This document shows positions 11,701-20,810 of a stretch of 64,000 nt of DNA, in pieces. The notes under the pieces were generated by a model. It had not been told where the DNA came from. It was given only the letters and a program-made list of their open reading frames with translations, and did no database searches. A program made the translations under genes and the position numbers. Each line of letters begins with the position of its first letter. Position 1 is the first letter of the stretch. This stretch comes from Protula sp. h YS-2021 (lineage: Eukaryota > Annelida > Polychaeta > Sabellida > Serpulidae), in contig OX457031.1 in NCBI GenBank assembly GCA_949752745.1, forward strand, positions 19,588,199-19,652,198, given 5' to 3'.

Positions 11701-14700
11701 TTTCTCTTGCGGTAGATGTGACTGATATACATTGTTATTCACTTGAATTCGTAATTTAGTGACCCAGATTGCTGTGAAATATCACGCTACCATCATGGAA
11801 TACATCACATCTGCTAAAGGGAATTCAAAGATATTGTACCAAGGGCATTTGTACATGAAGCAAAAAAAATCCAGCAAATGGCTATGTTTCGTACGAGTGC
11901 GAAAAGAGGCGCCAGAACAAATTAACATTACACATTTTCTTTGAGAACGGGGGGGTTTTGGGTCGGGGGGGGGGAGGGTTTAGGCCGCCGGGGGGTTTTA
12001 GTCGGAAGGGTTTTGACGGGGGGGGGTTAGGGCCGGGGGGGTTTCGGTCGGGGGGTTTGGGCCTAGACTCCCATGTGACAATTCTTAAATCGGGCCATTT
12101 TTCTCTCAGTCTATGATGTGATTGAAAGACGAGCTGCAGTGGAATCAACTGGACTTGACAAATGAAACTGTTGTCGAAGGATTTTTTATACGTATTTTAT
12201 TGCATCCCTTTTCTCTAAAAAATACTCAAGGAATAAGTGGAAGTTTATTGAGTATCTCTTGTTTTTGACAAAATATACACACTTTCTTGTTATGTATTTT
12301 CTCTTAGTGAAAAGAACACAGTGTTGAATGCTATGGAGGTTCTTTATACCGGAGGGACAACCAACACGGCTGATGCCCTCAAGTTAGTACTGTTACCAAT
12401 GCCTATCTATAGTAGTGTTGACTTTGCAATAGCTGGTAGAACAAGGGGTGTGTGGGGAAGGTTCAGGGGTTGCAAACCAATTCGAAAACAAATAAGAACA
12501 TTTTATTTTAAAAAATTCGACTGGTGAACTCCCTACTTCGGGTGATTTTTGGAAGTTGAATCCCCACCCCTTTGACAAAAACCTGTTAAATCTGTCTCAA
12601 AATAATGTTTGTTTATGTATTTATTTGATCAATCACAATGTTTAGATGTAATTAGAAGCCCGGAGATAATGTTTTTGGATTAAATGGCAAACTCTGTTTT
12701 TCATCCTGCTGTGCCCCAGGAGGACGAAAATACGAAAATTAGCAAATGTTTCATATATCTTCTGTTCATATTGATAGTATTTTCTACAAGCGTTTCAAAG
12801 GTAAATAGTTATTTGTCCAAATGCGAATGACATTCTAAGTTGAATCGATTCTATTGCACTTGTATTATTTATTATTATTATTATTATTATTTACTAGCTA
12901 CATCTGCCAAACGATGTTTACGTCAGAAAATGGTGACAGAGGAAATGCGGACGACTATATCGTGGTATTTACGGACGGAAAGTCAGACAATCGCACCGTC
13001 ACCTGGCAAGAGGTAGTCACTTCAATTGTGAACGTTCACCAGCTCAAGGAAGCCATATCTTTATATTTCTTTATTTACTGTTTTAAGGGATAAGGGGGTT
13101 TTAAGGGATAGCACAATATTTAAGGATTCTACGTTTTCTATTTAGTTATTTGTTTGCGTTATTATATAGAATTTAATTCAAATCCCAAAGAAATAAGTAT
13201 ATATGTTGTTTTATGAACTGCTCACACTAACACACGAATTATGTTGCTTCTAGGCTATGGACTGCAGACTAGCAGGTGTTAAAATAATCGCGGTGGCTAT
13301 TGGACGAGGGGTTAGCAACCTAGAATTAGACGGGTTGGCTTCTGCGCCTGTCGAACAAAATGTCATCATCGCTCAGGATTACAGCGCTCTCACAGTGGAC
13401 CTAATGGCTCGCCTAAGAATGTCTATTTGCAATAGTAAGTTGATTTTAGTGCGTTTTATGCTTAAATGATTAAAAAGATCATACAATTTAGGTTTTTAAT
13501 TTGTTTGATGTTTCCGTGTTCTTTGTCAAAGTCGTTACGGCGAGATATTACGGCGACGTCTAAATATTGAGATAAAAGTCATCAATTAGTAGTATCGTTA
13601 ATCATTTCTGATATCCAAAACTGATATCAAATATAGTGATGAATTTAACAACCGCATCTAACCCCTCCACCCCTCCCCCCCCCCCTCAAAAAAAGGAGAA
13701 AAAATATGTAAATAAATAAAAAGGATGAATTTTAATGGTGATCATAACGAGCAAAATATTGAAATTCTGCTATCTTTGCTTGCAATAAATAAGACATTGT
13801 TTTGTTCAATGAAATCAAATTGCTGGTGTTTGGTTCAACAGATGACCAGGAGTGTAGCAGTGACCCATGTTTGAACGGGGGCCAGTGTATAGATCTCATG
13901 AATGGCTATCGGTGTGTCTGCCCTGCCGAATTCCAAGGCGCCAATTGTGAAAGATGTGAGATAAATCTGAAATAAATAAGCATGGAATTCATAGAGCAAA
14001 ATACAGTTATCAAGAATATTATTCACAATTTTTGCTTGCATTTTTTGTGTTTATAACATTAATTTTGATATTTTGTTTTTGCATACAAAATGCACTCGAA
14101 TCCCTGTTTGAAAATGCAATAAGTTTATCGAATCTCAGCTATCCCATGTGCTATTAATGTTTCTTCTATTCAAAAAGTAATACCGTAGGAAACATCCACA
14201 ATGTATACAAATTTCATATCTTGTTACCACCCTCTCCATACAGTAAAGAAACTTTGTGACGTCACCCATAGACTTGAACACCATCGCAGGCGCAGTACCA
14301 GAGCCTCATTCCCGCCCCCAACCCCCACCCTTCGGTGCGCATGTATTTTAGAAATATCATCTTATTACAGCGTGCGGTCACGAGGTTGACATCGCCTTCG
14401 CCCTGGACGCTAGCGGCAGCATACGCAACGAGCGTTGGTCGGATATATTAGCCTTCGTTACGGATATAGTGGAACAGTTTGAATTCGACTTCCTTGACAA
14501 GACACGCCTTGGGCTTGTCTCGTGGAGTGACAACGCGTATGTGCACTTCCGCTTGAGGGATTACCAATCAAAGCAAGACGCAATTCAGGTTAGACATCTT
14601 GGTCGGGAAATTTCATGGACAAGGGTTCGAATCCTGGTTAATAATAATAATAATAATAGTAAATAATAATAATAATAATAATAATAATAATTATAATAAT

Positions 14701-17321
14701 AATTATAATAATAATAATAATAATAACAATAGAGTAAAAGCAATAACTGGTGTCATTTTATCATTAAAAATTAACTTGAAAACTAAGGAGCTGAGTCGAT
14801 CTATTTTCTTACACATGGGTGTGTGAATTGAGTGCACTGATATGTGATATTTCAAATTAATTTAACTGCCCGGGGACTTGACAGCATATTTTGTTTCTCT
14901 CTCCAGGCTGTTCGCAGTGTCCCCTTCCTCGGTGGCAAAACGAACACAGCGGATGCGATACAACTACTGAGAGAAGAAATATTCCAGGAACGGTATGGTG
15001 ATCGCCTTCTCCAGCCCAACTTTGCTATTATTGTTACAGGTAAGGAGCTCGTCGTTTGATGTACAGCACTTGTCTCTCGGTATTCATAGTTAAGGACAGT
15101 CCCTCTCCTTCCTCCGCCCCCCGTCCCCCCTCCCCCTGAGCTCTCATTTGGTGATTTCCGGTGTAATTTTATCTTACTTTATCTTGGAACCATACCCTGA
15201 GCATTTTGGTATATTTGGAACCCGCCTGGGAGAAAATGTGTGGCTTATTTTCTCCCAGTCTGCTGCAAGTTCGTGTTTTGAGTTCTTTTCGCTTGTTTCA
15301 TACAGAGTAGGGCAAAGTGTCGCAAAAAAAGCACAACATGCTCGAATTTGCATGTGTAGGACCTCTCTGTAAGACAATCTCCAAATTCGTTGTTATAAAA
15401 CAGATGACCTCTGAGAGTTATATCTGTTTTGTATGAATACAGAACGGATGGATATTTTAAAAAGTAGTCCTTACTTTTATGAGTACTATATTTGCGCATT
15501 CCCCAGTCGACCGGAGTACAAAAGTGTTATACACACCGCCGTAGAGGTTGGTTGTTGAACAGCAACGTCTCCAAAATAAGAACACTTCCGAAGTAAGACC
15601 GCTGTTATGCGATCCCTTTATTTGTTTTGCCCCAATCATAATTATGTATCTAAAGTAACACTACACATCTAAATTGAAGCTCCTTTTAGTTGGTCACGAT
15701 GGTAATCTCAATTTCGAGGCCCCTTTGGATTTTTTAAATCATAAGGTTTGACCCTTTTACAGATGGCAATTCTAACATTAACTCAGACCGGACACTGCAA
15801 GAAGCAGCTGAACTGCGCATGCTCGGCACAGAAATCATTGTCATAGCAATAGGAGAGAAGTTTGCAAACATGCCAGAGATCCAGGGTATGGCGAGCGAGC
15901 CCATTTCAGACATGGTTATCCAGGCACAGAGGTTCAGCGATCTTCCAGATATAGTTATGAATATTGTGCTGGCCGTGTGTAATGGTATGCATTTTATTAA
16001 CTCCAACATAGTGTTGAAATCAAGTTGAAAATCTAACAAAATAAATCCAATATAAGAACATGATGTGATTTTTTTGTTACGTCTGTTGAATTCTGTGCTA
16101 CCGGCTAGAGTAATAATAATGATAATAATAATAGTAATAATAATGATAATAATAGTAATAATAACAAAAATAAGAAGAAAAGTAATAATTATAACACTAA
16201 CAATAACAAGAATAATGATAATGATGATAATAATAATGTGGGGAAACAGCAAACACCGAAGCCGTTTAACATCTCTTTTTCGTGGTTCGTCATTTTCCTC
16301 GCTTGATAAAACTCTCATCTGGTTTCGTTCGAGAAGCAACTTAAGTGATAGAATAGTGATAGAATGTATTCAACCCTGTTTTAGATGTTGATGAGTGTGC
16401 GAGCGATCCATGCGCTAATGGCGCCACCTGCATTAATCAGTTTCACAGGTATTCGTGCATGTGTGACAATGGATTCACGGGCTACAACTGCGAAAGAAGT
16501 AAGTTGAAAAGAGTTTGCTTTTGTTTTGTTTTTTCGAAAATGGCTTGGAATCTATTGATTGTTACAAAGCTTTGGAATCTATCGCATTCAACTAACAGTG
16601 ATCGACTGACCCAAAGATTTTCAAAACCGTCAAACCTGCACTATTTTTGCAAGTCACAGTTCCGTTGTATGTTAGTCATCTTACTTCATTTTTCTGTTCA
16701 GAACTCGAGAATAAAAAAATAACAATAATAATTATACTGCGTTGTTATTTTTTAGGATGCTCCATTCAAAGTGCCGATTTGGTCATGCTACTTGATCTCT
16801 CTGGCAGTACACAGGACAAGTATGAACTAGTAACCCGATTCTCCCGAAGTCTCGTTTACGGCCTTGACCTCTCATTCGGAAGAACTCGTGTCGGAATCAT
16901 TACCTTCTCCACTGAATCGCAAAATGAATTTTTTCTCAATACCTATCAAGACAAGGAATCCATTTTGAACGCGATGAGGTTTGAACATTACGGTGGACGA
17001 ACAAACATCTACGATGCTCTGAGAAGGCTGAACGATGAGCAATTTTTATTAAATAATGGCGATCGGAATGGTGTTCGGAATATTGCTGTGTTGCTGTCGG
17101 ACGGCTATGCAAATGAGCAAGAGTCACAAACAGTACCCGAGGCAGGACGTGCGAAAAGCCGAGGCGTGGAGATGTACACTGTTGCCGTCGGCGATAGTCC
17201 TAATCTATCAGATATCAATGAGATCAGCTCGGATCCCGACAGTGATTACGTCATCAGGCTAGAAGATCTTAGTCGCGTGGACGGGGCGGTGAACGACCTG
17301 CTCAACATCCTCTGCAGATAA
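622..17321 (+). CDS. Gene 1: multi-vWA/EGF secreted protein with mucin-like linker (5' partial)
   Basis: Exons read from the sequence: 622-815, 2015-2116, 2631-2792, 2846-3604, 5522-5729, 6271-6635, 10247-10360, 11253-11451, 12308-12382, 12898-13012, 13254-13434, 13842-13955, 14371-14588, 14907-15039, 15763-15984, 16385-16498, 16756-17321 (TAA). All junctions are GT-AG with matching phase. The 3841 nt give one base finishing a split codon, then 1279 codons and a stop. Module order is vWA1 (front half missing), Thr/Pro/Ser linker, vWA2, EGF1, vWA3, EGF2, vWA4, EGF3, vWA5. Every complete vWA keeps a DxSxS motif, so metal-dependent ligand binding is likely. vWA/EGF chains of this kind (matrilin, collagen VI-like) are extracellular matrix or adhesion proteins; this role is inferred. 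The start codon, signal peptide and vWA1 MIDAS exon must lie upstream of the window. It is the tail-to-tail paralogue of gene 2. No strong AATAAA follows the stop nearby. Confidence 0.88.
1139..1922. mobile_element. Foldback-like element with tandem-repeat inverted arms
   Basis: The left arm (about 1139-1278) is an array of a roughly 15-bp unit, GACATCTCGCATCTG. The right arm (about 1799-1922) is the reverse complement of the left, including an irregular spacer CCAAATGAAAAAGTGG shared by both arms. The middle 520 bp has no ORF but holds two copies of ACAGGGGTTTC-AAAACGTAAGT about 77 bp apart. Long terminal arms made of tandem repeats are the mark of foldback elements. It lies in the intron between exons 815 and 2015. 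No target duplication could be defined. Confidence 0.55.
2846..3604 (+). CDS. Gene 1 mucin-like Thr/Pro/Ser exon with repeated vWA1 end
   Basis: A 759-nt, phase 1-1 exon of 253 codons. It opens with about 20 residues (FEFLSSNVV...LLESVC) that repeat the vWA closing helix of the preceding exon. It then runs into about 225 residues that are nearly all Thr, Pro and Ser with some Met, Ala, Ile and Val. Two coding minisatellites build it: a 30-bp unit giving [14 protein letters not shown] decapeptides (about 3050-3195) and a 12-bp unit giving TPSM-like tetrapeptides (about 3400-3560). Such stretches are usually heavily O-glycosylated and extended. Gene 2 has only about 15 residues here, so the expansion is specific to this copy. 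The antisense reading frame across it is a shadow. Confidence 0.85.
3869..3947. repeat. Imperfect hairpin in intron
   Basis: The sequence around TGTCCCCTCGAATCCATT pairs with AATGGATTGGAGGGGACA about 40 nt later, giving an imperfect stem of about 26 bp with a short loop. It lies in the intron between exons 3604 and 5522. No function is evident. Confidence 0.5.
4520..4850 (+). repeat. Two adjacent copies of dispersed repeat family A
   Basis: Copy one has GAGACGGCTACAGCTGC followed by TAGGACGACC and TTTGGCAGAGACATTG. Copy two, from about 4710, has GCTAGGGCTAGGACGACGAA and TTTGGCAAAGACATAATG. Both end in TATGCAAAAATGGACAT or TATGTAAAAATGGACAT. The family also occurs, inverted, at 250-480. Confidence 0.6.
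4895..5370. repeat. Tandem repeat of about 135 bp, four degenerate copies
   Basis: A block CTCGGTGACCTGACCTCCTC at about 4917 recurs in altered form near 5050, 5185 and 5322, a spacing of 134-136 bp. Each copy continues with GGTCA-GTCAA-ACCGGAAGT-like text and an AGCGATTTT-GCTTATTTTCG block. It lies in the intron before exon 5522. The small ORF here is not coding. Confidence 0.65.
5522..6635 (+). CDS. Gene 1 vWA2 domain (two exons)
   Basis: Exons 5522-5729 and 6271-6635. The first holds the MIDAS motif DSSGS after the strand ADVVFVI, and ends at a split Arg codon. The second holds the threonine loop (GSTNTAAAL), the aspartate loop (ITDGES), the strand LMTVAIGG and the closing helix ending HMLCD. 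All MIDAS positions are present. The exon 6271-6635 donor (gtaagt at 6636) is the first unit of a tandem array of donor copies. Read-through past this donor reaches a stop after Ser-Lys. Confidence 0.9.
5825..6225. repeat. Low-complexity TGTTATGT-rich intron
   Basis: Almost the whole intron between exons 5729 and 6271 is built from TGTTATG, TGTGT and TATGTATG words. The several reading frames rich in Cys, Val, Met and Tyr across it are products of this repeat and not genes. Confidence 0.75.
6620..7005 (+). repeat. 26-bp minisatellite seeded on the exon 6635 splice donor
   Basis: The unit is about 26 bp and is like CACATGCGATGTGATA followed by GTAAGTAAA. The first unit is the end of exon 6271-6635 (CACATGTTATGCGATA) plus its donor. 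Fifteen GTAAGT or GTAAGC donor copies follow in tandem, the first being the real one. A 103-bp higher-order period is visible between about 6721 and 6930. One more degenerate unit (CAGTAAGACACATGC) is found at 9194-9225, beyond the inserted MULE. Confidence 0.9.
7010..9190 (-). mobile_element. Degenerate MULE (Mutator-like) transposon with repeat-built terminal inverted arms
   Basis: Terminal arms of about 110 bp (7014-7130 and the inverse at 9080-9182) are built from AAAAATGGCAAnGG-like words. Between them, minus-strand frames encode pieces of one MULE protein, described in the pseudogene entry. The element splits the donor-seeded minisatellite, so it inserted after that array formed. Exact ends and the target duplication could not be fixed. 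Confidence 0.7.
7360..8860 (-). pseudogene. MULE transposase with FLYWCH zinc finger, frameshifted
   Basis: Coding pieces in order on the minus strand: 8860-8435 has a FLYWCH-type finger ([15 protein letters not shown], then [12 protein letters not shown], then HNYDPS). 8379-8083 has the transposase core ([20 protein letters not shown]). 7921-7586 has [17 protein letters not shown], typical of the MULE C-terminal half. 7560-7360 continues with a Leu-rich piece ([12 protein letters not shown]) and a basic tail. The pieces lie in different frames with stops between them, so the gene is dead. The FLYWCH and MULE assignment is from memory of the family. Confidence 0.65.
9300..9800. repeat. Dispersed repeat family B
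   Basis: The block carries recurring words TTGACC, GTCAACATT, ACCAATCCGGTTACAGCATT and AACAAGTCATGTTAC. Related blocks occur near 25730-26000, 29560-30040, 49310-49420, 58320-58570 and 59165-59370. It has no ORF. It is probably a non-autonomous interspersed element, type unknown. Confidence 0.5.
10247..10360 (+). CDS. Gene 1 EGF1 domain
   Basis: A single 114-nt phase 1-1 exon encoding one EGF module with six cysteines in the normal spacing (C-5-C-5-C-8-C-1-C-8-C). The start NVNEC fits the calcium-binding EGF type, where Asn/Asp-x-Asn/Asp-Glu before Cys1 binds calcium. Its donor CATATG|gtaagt is the seed of a 14-bp tandem repeat filling the next 280 nt. Confidence 0.9.
10353..10640 (+). repeat. 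14-bp minisatellite seeded on the exon 10360 splice donor
   Basis: The unit is about 14 bp, GTAAGTCCCATGTG. The seed is CTCATATG|GTAAGT, spanning the end of the EGF1 exon and its donor. About 20 units follow, and roughly half keep GTAAGT or GTAAG. This is the second intron of gene 1 in which the donor itself is the repeat unit. Confidence 0.9.
10905..11115. repeat. 21-bp minisatellite
   Basis: About ten copies of GTTCATTATGCCATATAAGTT-like units in the intron before exon 11253. Short reading frames on both strands here come from the repeat. Confidence 0.8.
11253..13434 (+). CDS. Gene 1 vWA3 domain (four exons)
   Basis: Exons 11253-11451, 12308-12382, 12898-13012 and 13254-13434. MIDAS parts are [15 protein letters not shown] and FTDGKS. 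The domain starts [10 protein letters not shown], closely matching gene 2 vWA3 (GCSERIDVVF). It is cut by three introns (phases 2, 2 and 0), while gene 2 has two at other places. The third exon reads [15 protein letters not shown], and the last ends in MSICN just before the EGF2 exon. Confidence 0.87.
11949..12066 (+). repeat. G-rich tract in intron
   Basis: Runs of 6-10 G are separated by TTTTGGGTC- or TTAGGCC-like spacers, in the intron between exons 11451 and 12308. On the coding strand this could form G-quadruplexes in the pre-mRNA. Confidence 0.75.
12865..12893. repeat. (TTA)n next to a splice acceptor
   Basis: Nine TTA units lie just before the ttactag acceptor of exon 12898. The tract forms part of the pyrimidine-poor region upstream of that acceptor. 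Confidence 0.8.
13842..13955 (+). CDS. Gene 1 EGF2 domain
   Basis: A 114-nt phase 1-1 exon encoding one six-cysteine EGF module ([10 protein letters not shown]... ending GANCER). The acceptor is ttcaacag and the donor is a T|gtgaga junction. The N-terminal NDQEC fits the calcium-binding pattern less well than EGF1 and EGF3. It joins vWA3 to vWA4 in frame. Confidence 0.9.
14371..15984 (+). CDS. Gene 1 vWA4 domain (three exons)
   Basis: Exons 14371-14588, 14907-15039 and 15763-15984. MIDAS parts are [15 protein letters not shown] and VTDGNSN. The second intron splits exactly at the Asp of the third MIDAS loop (ACA G|AT). The segment VSWSDNA matches gene 2 vWA4 (ATWSDNA), showing one-to-one correspondence of modules between the two genes. 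The first intron holds an (AAT)n microsatellite. Confidence 0.9.
14638..14731. repeat. (AAT)n microsatellite
   Basis: About 30 AAT/ATA units in the intron between exons 14588 and 14907, starting 50 nt after the donor. Poly-Asn or poly-Ile frames across it are not coding. Confidence 0.9.
16110..16236. repeat. (AAT/GATAAT)n microsatellite
   Basis: An imperfect AAT repeat with GAT and AGT interruptions in the intron between exons 15984 and 16385. Confidence 0.85.
16385..16498 (+). CDS. Gene 1 EGF3 domain
   Basis: A 114-nt phase 1-1 exon encoding a six-cysteine EGF. The start DVDEC is the classical calcium-binding motif and the end reads GYNCER. The donor is A|gtaagt. It is the last module before the terminal vWA. 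Confidence 0.92.
16756..17321 (+). CDS. Gene 1 vWA5 domain, terminal intronless exon
   Basis: One 566-nt exon carries a whole vWA domain (about 188 residues) and the TAA stop at 17319-17321. It starts [24 protein letters not shown] parts are [15 protein letters not shown] and LSDGYAN. The threonine loop reads TNIY instead of TNTA. The protein ends LLNILCR, so the chain stops right after the vWA helix with no tail and no membrane anchor. Gene 2 ends with the same intronless vWA. Confidence 0.93.
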
Positions 17322-18287
17322 AACTTCACTTTTTTGTTATTTTTTCTCATGTTTGTAGAATCAAATCGATGCTAAATTTTGATTACTATATAGTATAAAT
17401 CAACACAGGGAACAATCTTTAATCATGACTTGTATTTTAATGTGTGAAGATGCACAACATTGTTTTGGTCCTGACTAAAAGAGTGGAAAATTTTGCAGAA
17501 GCAAATGGAAGACAAAGTTTATAAAAAGTTATATATTTTTTACCTCGTGTAGTCAGATTGCTATATATAAATACACATTAAAATAAGTCAACACTAAAGA
17601 TTATTTTCTAGCGTAAAATGGACAGGGTGTGGACGAGGGGGGGGTGGAGTGGGGTGGGGCGGGATGATAACAAAAATGGCTTGGTCAAACGCCTCCTTTG
17701 ATGTACATCACATACTGGGAATATTAATGAATATCCATACCATTGTTAATATTTTTAATCATTATCCATAAGCATACAGTGTTGACTTAATTTACAGTTT
17801 ATTTCCCGTTGTTGTATCCAACTCTAGTTAGTTTGCAAATACCCAGGCATATGAATTCTTTGTTCCAACCTCAACTAATATACGACTTGTTCTCCGCACT
17901 GTTCTTCCACAACCCGTCGTGTTACCACCATGCAAACAACGACGTACTCATCGCTTTCCATTTCGACGAGTCTACTAGCCTTCTTCCTTCACGGGTTGTC
18001 CCCCACTTGTGTTCTCTGTGTGTTACTCAGCTTTTAGCTTCCTCAGTATTCAAGCGCCCGCTTTTGACTCGCGTTTATCTTTGTCTTCTTTTATATTCCA
18101 GTCCATAGATCCTTCCAGTATGATCTCTCCCATGGCTCACGATACCTACGCTCTACTCGTGTCATGGCGAACCTCGCTGAGAACTTCGCCACCTTCACAC
18201 AGGCTTGCCTGTCACCCTTTACAGTTTTTTTCTACATTTTTGCAAACTATTAAATAACGGTCGTTTCTTAGGTTCATGAGTCGTTTA

Positions 18288-18362
<75 letters not shown>

Positions 18363-19880
18363 TATTATTATTATTTTGCTACGAATGGAAATGTTGACAA
18401 TAAACGGACATGGGAATATGTAATACTCCGTTGAGCCACGAATATTTACAATATTCATATATACATTGACGTCCGCGCCGTAAAATATCCAGTCAGCTGC
18501 AATGGATTCACCCCAGGGCTAGCAGCGAAAACGGTTGGGGCAGAAACATATGATAATAACTCTTCCTTCACAAATCTACAACGTCCTCAGTGCAACGTCA
18601 ACTTTTATTATGGTACCGTATCGTATGAAAAAAAACTTCAGTTATCCAGATATTTCGCCCCAGTATCGGGTTTGGAATTTGATGAAGGTCAAGGATGCGT
18701 GTGGCCAAGACTACTACTCCTTAACTGATATTCTTCACCTATTTTTCCAAATAATTGTGTGTGCCATCGCGGAGTGGTCAACATTTTTAAATAGTGAGCT
18801 TTGCTTCTACGTACTGTAAAATGCACGAATAGAACAGTGTGTAAAAATGGCTACAATGATCAAATAAAATCCTGATCTCTCAAAGTAAGGTCCAGTTGTG
18901 TTGCTAATATAAAAGACATGGAGTTTGTTCTATTAGGCTGAGCTACTGAAGTCTATGTGAGTGCTTGGTTCATTCTGCGGTTCGGCCAGGCATTTTGTTC
19001 ACTTTCTCTAAACATGTGGCAGAGATTTTTTTATATTGACCGCAGATAGTTTTAAGATTAAACAATGGTTCAACTTCATTCAGGAATTTCAAGAATTAAG
19101 AAAAAGTAAAATTTATAAGCGAGTTAAACGTTTTAGAAGAGTAAGTTCGACGATCTGTTTATTTCTGCGTATGGTTTAAATGCCCCAGCTGCAACAACAA
19201 AGTTTAAGCAAGCTATTAACACCTCGCAAATCAGATCTAACAATAATTCCGGCTATAGCCTATATTTACTGTTTATCACTATCTATGATACGTTTGTTCA
19301 AGAAATAAATAATAAAAAGAGTCATAACGAAGACTCAATATTCCTTTCAAATATATGAATGGCATTTTAGTACAGAATGTATCTAAGCAATTAAAGAAGG
19401 CATATCTCTGTGTTTCTTCTGACGCATGTCGTTGAAAAGAACAGTTTTAGACTTAAAGGGTGATTGTATTTAAAGGGTAATAAGATGTCTTGCGTTAATG
19501 TGTAATATTTAGTCAATTCTAATATTTTTAAACGCAGTTTTAATGGTCACTTTCTCAAGTTGAACTTGACATAGAAACTTTTTTGATTGTTGTGTAGAAA
19601 TTAGTTGTTTCTAATATCGGCTACGCTGTCTGTATGAAAAGGGCGGAGAAGTTTTATCCGGTTTTGGGCTAGCCGACAAAGGCCCTTAACTAGATGATAC
19701 GAACCTTCCCTATCGTGCATAGCCCATTGCGAACGTGCAACATGCCACCACGAATATTTGCTACATTGACTCGAACACTGACCCAGGTCAAATGATGAAC
19801 GACTAGTTACGGGGTGCTCGGGTGTATCTGACACGTATAGAATGATTCGTTTGCTTGCTTGCATGGTGTTGGCGCTACGC
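17322..19880. other. Intergenic, 3' of gene 1
   Basis: No gene is recognisable. The gene 1 3' UTR must begin here, but no AATAAA is seen close to the stop; the first is near 18397. A perfect (TTA)n tract of about 90 bp lies at 18288-18376. The reading frames at 17809-18257 and 18535-18819 show no known domain and no splice context. Confidence 0.6.
18288..18376. repeat. (TTA)n microsatellite
   Basis: About 29 TTA units with a single TTACTA interruption near the end. Confidence 0.93.
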
Positions 19881-19884
19881 TGGT

Positions 19885-20808
19885 CTGCGTCTTTCTTCAC
19901 GTGTTTGCTCAGTGCTCAGCTCACGAGTCTCGCCGGCGTCGTTCTTCATGTGTTTGCACGGTGCTCAGCTCACGTCTCTAGCTCGCGTTGTTCTTCACGT
20001 GTTTGCTCAGTGCTCAGCTCACTTGTCTAGCTCGCGTTGTTCTTCACGTGTTTGCTCAGTGCTCAGCTCACGAGTCTCGCCGGCGTCGTTCTTCATGTGT
20101 TTGCTCAGTGCTCAGCTCACTTGTCTAGCCGGCGTCGTTCTTCACGTGTTTGCTCAGTGCTCGGCTCACATCTCTAGCTCGCGTTGTTCTTCACGTGTTT
20201 GCTCAGTGCTCAGCTCACGTGTCTAGCTGGCGTCGTTCTTCATGTGTTTGCTCAGTGCTCGGCTCACACCTCTAGCTCGCGTTGTTCTTCACGTATTTGC
20301 TCAGTGCTCAGCTCACGAGTCTCGCCGGCGTAGTTCTTCATGTGTTTGCTCAGTGCTCAGCTCACTTGTCTAGCCGGCGTCGTTCTTCACGTGTTTGCTC
20401 AGTGCTCGGCTCACATCTCTAGCTCGCGTTGTTCTTCACGTGTTTGCTCAGTGCTCAGCTCACGTGTCTAGCCGGCGTCGTTCTTCATGTGTTTGCTCAG
20501 TGCTCGGCTCACACCTCTAGCTCGCGTTGTTCTTCACGTATTTGCTCAGTGCTCAGCTCACGAGTCTCGCCGGCGTAGTTCTTCATGTGTTTGCTCAGTG
20601 CTCAGCTCACTTGTCTAGCCGGCGTCGTTCTTCACGTGTTTGCTCAGTGCTCGGCTCACATCTCTAGCTCGCGTTGTTCTTCACGTGTTTGCTCAGTGCT
20701 CAGCTCACGTGTCTAGCCGGCGTCGTTCTTCATGTGTTTGCTCAGTGCTCGGCTCACATCTCTAGCTCGCGTTGTTCTTCACGTGTTTGCGCAGTGCTCG
20801 GCTCAAGT
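19885..20808. repeat. 49-bp minisatellite with 245-bp higher-order repeat
   Basis: About 19 units, each containing GTTCTTCACGTGTTTGCTCA, GTGCTCAGCTCAC and a GCTCGCGTT or GCCGGCGTC end. Units of different types recur in fixed order with a 245-bp period (five units): the rare CACGTATTTGC variant is at about 20290 and again at about 20535. It lies in the space between the convergent genes and is far more GC-rich than its surroundings. The frame at 19855-20226 is a repeat product. Confidence 0.92.
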
Positions 20809-20810
20809 GC

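Noticed and set aside
19855..20226. 123-codon frame in the 49-bp array
   Set aside because: Repeat product with no splice context and no domain.
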